DNA of 64,000 nt, from positions 965,501 to 1,029,500 of the forward strand of contig JARHVA010002373.1 in assembly GCA_037957365.1 (NCBI GenBank). The letters are read 5' to 3'. The translations under genes were made by a program, and so were the position numbers. This DNA is from Torreya grandis (Eukaryota; Streptophyta; Pinopsida; Cupressales; Taxaceae). Under the pieces are notes generated by a model. It worked only from the letters and a program-made list of their open reading frames with translations. It was not told where the DNA came from and ran no database searches. Shown piece by piece: positions 59,786 through 64,000 of the stretch (positions are counted from its first letter, which is position 1; the number at the start of each line of letters is the position of its first letter).

Positions 59786-62700
59786 TGATTTAAAATTGCG
59801 CTTGATTCTAATCAACAACAATGGGAAGTTTTAAGATGTGGGACTTACGACTTGAAACAACCTTCAAATTTTTGAGAAGTTGGTTCTTCTTTAAATCAAG
59901 TATGTATTGGGAAAAGGGATAGGAATTTAAATCAGAAACATAGATGTAAGAAAGAAAATCTAATCTATGGCAATGCGCCTGAATGTAATTCAACCTTAAT
60001 CCTGAGCACAGTGAGACTATATGTAGGATTCATTTCAATTTAAGATAAAACAAGTGCATGATCAATGTAAAATATGGAAACAATAGAAACAGAGGCTCAT
60101 AGTATAGACTACTTTTCTTGTGATATAGAAAATGTCAACAAAGGCATAGGGTTCAATCTTCTTATTTGAATTTTCTAGTCATATAAGAGGCACAAAAACA
60201 CGTACAGTTATATAAACTTTTCAACTCAAGAAAATGAGACAAAAGCAAATGACACTCCTAATCACAGCTCTAGAAAGTCTACAACCTAGACTACTTTTGA
60301 CACAAAAAATATCAACAAAGGCATAGGATTCAATCTTCTCATTAATTCTATAGTCACATAAGAGGCAAAAAAACATGCACAGTTACATAAACCTTCCAAA
60401 TTGAGAAGATAGAACAAAAGAAAATGATATTACTAGTAACAGATCTAGAAAGTCTAAACTCTTTACAATAAATCACTCTCAAAATTCTCTCTGATAATTC
60501 CTCCTCTGATAATTCATTCCCTTCTGGTGATCTCTGCACCCTTATTTATAGCCTTGGATTCATTCTAGATTGTCTGCTTGTTCCCAATCTAATGGCCCAA
60601 CTAAAATCTAACCCAACTAGAAGTGTCTAATAGAAGATATTTTATAGTTTCTAAAATTCTTCATCTTCTGGCAGTTCATTGGTTGAAACAGATTTCAGGA
60701 CACTCCCTTCTCTTAAATGCTAGATTAATAATTAGCCATTTCTTTGAAAATCTTCCTATTACTTAGGAGACACCAGAAAATGACACATGGTGTGTTCCAT
60801 AGCACCTATTGAAGACATGCAACACTTTCTGCATAACTTATACTCTTTTGTGTCTTTGCTTAGGAATGTTCTGCCTTTGACACTTGTTGTAATCCGCATC
60901 CTTGAAACTTCAATAACTTGAAAGAAAATAAAACCCACAGCATTTCTTACTCAAGTAACTTTAAAATGGACACAGGGATAGGTGTAAATCTCTGCTGCTT
61001 CATTAAAAGACACATGACAATCTCCACTTCACTTATCTAGGGTTACGTGGTAGTCTCTGCTTCTTTTAGCTACCTTTTTAGAAACCTATGAAAGATGACA
61101 CTTGGCAATCTCTGCTTTACTCTGTCTATACCATAGAAACAAATGGGTCTCATTTCGCATTTACATAGACAGTGACACCTAGGGGCTTCTGTTTGCTTCA
61201 GAGACAACACTTGGGACCCACCATAGTCTTTGTTATATTGGTGAAGCAAAATGAAGATAATTCAAATCGCTACACGCGGTGGCTTCCATTCTCTTCTACT
61301 GGGATACGTGGCATCTTCCATCACTTTTAGAAAAGCAACATTAAGACCTTCCATGACTGCCATTTGGTGCTTTTCGATTGATCCTAATACTTAGCTTGTT
61401 AAAACCTTTCACTGAAAAGAGATGAAATGCGAGTTTGGTGATTTTCGTTGAGTTGCTGTGAGATACATGGCACATTTTGACAACCTCACAGAAAATATGA
61501 AAGGTGCCTCAGACGACGACACTTGGCATTTACACTTGATAAAGGATGCCTCGGAGGATGACACTTGTTAGCTTCTACTTTACCCCAACACTTAGACAAA
61601 ATGAATCAAAAGGAAAATAGAGCCCATGCTCTATTTCAAAACTCTGCCATCTCAGACCAAAGTATGTGAAGACAAAATTTTGTGGCATGCGACTGAAAAA
61701 TAGAATGAAACGTAGAGTAAATTTTTACTCTACAGAGACTCTAATGGATCAAATTATTAGTATGATCAGATTAATTTCAAAATTACAAACTCAAAATCAA
61801 CTATTACATGAAAAGATTATAATATTGGAAAATCAAATTACAAGATAAAATTTTCTAGTGCGTACTAGTATGAATCATGTATATTCATCTTCACCTATTC
61901 AATTTGTGGCAAGCAATGTTACATATAGAAAAAAATTACAACAAAGTGCATATAAAACTAATATTCAAAAAGTATTCAAAGATTAAATGGAAGTTCAAGT
62001 GATATTTTAAAGCAAATGATTAAATCTAAGTTGATCAACCTACCTATTTTACATCTAGTGAGGAGATTTAGATATTATTGTGCATACCATAGAATGCACA
62101 GTCATCACACATATTCATGTTTGGCATTGAAAAAACATATACAACACATCATTGATAATGAGGAAACTATATAAGATAAATCAGTTAAGTAATCCACAGT
62201 GACATGGGAACATATTAAAAAAGGATCGAATTCAGAAATAGTATAAAATTCATTACCAAAGCATAATCCAAAACAACAAAATGTCCCAAAGCACAATTAG
62301 AGCATGAAATTATACAACAAGCATAAGTAAAGCAAGTAAAAGATACAAATATACATCTCCAAAATGAGGTCTCACTTTTAAATTAGTATGGGTTTGGTCA
62401 AAAGTATCTACGAAAAATTGATTATCAAGGTCAAGGGTTAGGCAAATATGCCCAAGACATCATTACCCCAATTCTAGTTGTTGATAATGTTGTTCAACAA
62501 GGACTGAAATTTATTGAACATCCTAAGGTAAATCATTCGTAGATACAATTTATCAAACAAAAAAGTCTATATACACAGGAAATGTTACAAAAAGAGTAAG
62601 AACTTAAGTTACAAAGTCAAAATCATGCTAAGCCAAAAAGTATTCTCAAAAGAGGCTTTCTATTCAAGAGAGCATCCAAATCAAAAGATAATTCAAAAAG

Positions 62701-64000
62701 TTTAACTCCAAAGCATGAGACAATTCCATATTGTCATCCAAATACAACAAAAATCACACACTAGCATTCCAAGTTATTATGATTATTATGATGTCGATAA
62801 TGAACAATACTCATATTCACACTGTAACTCAATTCAACTCCAACATATCAATCTCACTATATGAGAGGTTACCATTCCTATTTTTGACACATGCCACATT
62901 GATAGTGAGTCTCCCATGAAACTTATCGGTTAGTATGTTGCTCCTTTATTGTACATTATCCCATTCACTCTTTCTCCTTGTATATAGTTTCATTTTCTAA
63001 TGTTACTTGTACATAATTTATATCCAAAAAATAAAAATAAAATAATGTAATATGTAAAAACACAAAAAAATTCAAATATCTACTCAGAAAACATAAATTA
63101 TAGATTGTATGCATTGTCATGTTTACATCTCTAATATTTTTTAGACACTACATATGCTAGTTATCTTAGTATAGTTAGTTTTTATCATACATTCATGCTT
63201 TACTTATCCTTTTCAAGTGTTTATAGATAGTTACAAGACCCAAGTGCACTACATATATCTATGTTTGTTACTATCTACACACTAGGGACATATACACAGA
63301 TACACGGGTTCTTCATTTGGTACATTCACCCATTTGGGGGCATCTTATACACAGTTTCAATTGCTAGGTTACATATTTCTAAACTCTACATCACAAATTT
63401 AACATTTTTATATCTTGATATTTATTATCCTGCACCTTTTAAAAAAAACATCTGACTACTACTACTATAGACTCACTTTATATATATCTTTTCTATTTTA
63501 CATATCTGTACCACATGTTCATACATACTTTCATTTCTAGCTTTCCTAGTTTAGACTTGATTATATATCTATGCCTCTTCTATTCAATGACATTTAAATA
63601 TGATAATGCTCTATATATCTATGCCACTTATTTTCATTATATGTATGCTTTGGACATGTGCCCATGTTCTTATGTGTATCTTCCTTATTATTTATGCAGA
63701 CATTTGATCATATCCTTCCACATGGCTCTAAGTCAACTTGCTTTCTATTTATGTATGTGGACATTTGAACATGCCTTTATATGTCTTATTTTCTTAGATT
63801 TAGTGGCATGTGCCCATGTCCCTTGTATTGTGGCCCCTTAGCCTACTTTGTGTTGCTCATGTGTATTATATGTATGCTTTATTGTATGTGTCATGGCCAT
63901 AACAATTGTTTCTTTCTTCTTACACACTCCAATTTTAAATGCCATGAGAGACCTCATGCATCTCCCATTCCTAATTGGGTTCCATGATGGATATCATGAC
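59786..64000 (+). mobile_element. Internal region A of the tandem array, right arm (runs off the window)
   Basis: Mirror of 23782-28015. It includes the tandem duplication 60102-60459, a TATA-like box (minus strand, 60551-60542), the decayed G-box-like cluster (60780-61572, minus strand) and Gag remains (61666-62180). It is open at the right edge of the window. Confidence 0.6.
61666..62180 (+). pseudogene. Gag-like remains, unit A, right arm
   Basis: A basic segment (61666-61730) and coiled-coil-like segment (to 61848) are followed, after a stop and a frame change, by an ATG-started frame at 62016. That frame has YCAYHRMHSHHTYSC and then LALKKHIQHIIDNEE. It is a decayed plant Ty3/gypsy-type Gag and the mirror of 25600-26180. 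Confidence 0.6.

Overview
The window is nuclear DNA from a land plant, most likely a seed plant and plausibly a gymnosperm. It is AT-rich and gene-poor, filled with old, heavily decayed LTR-retrotransposon sequence and AT microsatellites, and carries one recognisable host gene: a many-exon diterpene cyclase of the copalyl diphosphate synthase (CPS) family. The placement rests on gene family and genome texture. I cannot name the species.

Layout. 1-7771: a decayed LTR element on the minus strand (about 2.2-kb direct repeats flanking a frame full of TAA/TAG). 7772-13432: a decayed Ty3/gypsy-like gag-protease region on the plus strand. 13433-19500: mostly unassigned, with small tandem repeats and a possible plant-mobile-domain fragment. 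19505-21042: three tandem copies of a roughly 530-bp unit, cut off where a retroelement begins.

23782 to the window end is one giant imperfect palindrome. The left arm (23782-40936) is the reverse complement of the right arm (41019-64000), around an 82-bp spacer. Each arm carries, from outside to centre: a tandem LTR-internal-LTR-internal-LTR retroelement array with Gag zinc-knuckle remains, a CPS locus, decayed duplications of the last CPS exon, a small LTR element with a gag fragment, an AT-triplet microsatellite and a short AT-rich stretch. The arms are almost identical, whereas the two retroelement units inside one arm are plainly diverged. The inverted duplication is therefore much younger than the elements it copied. 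It continues past the right edge of the window.

The right arm holds a CPS gene that I can assemble as 16 phase-compatible exons (51288 down to 44819, minus strand, 793 codons plus stop). It has a DxDD class II motif, the His/Asn pair expected of ent-CPS, and the His associated with gibberellin-type enzymes. The left arm has only exons 12-16. A 5827-bp deletion with a 4-bp GTCT junction removed exons 1-11 and the promoter side. The two copies are tail-to-tail. Apart from CPS, no gene here looks functional. No reverse transcriptase, integrase, tRNA, rRNA or CRISPR was seen.
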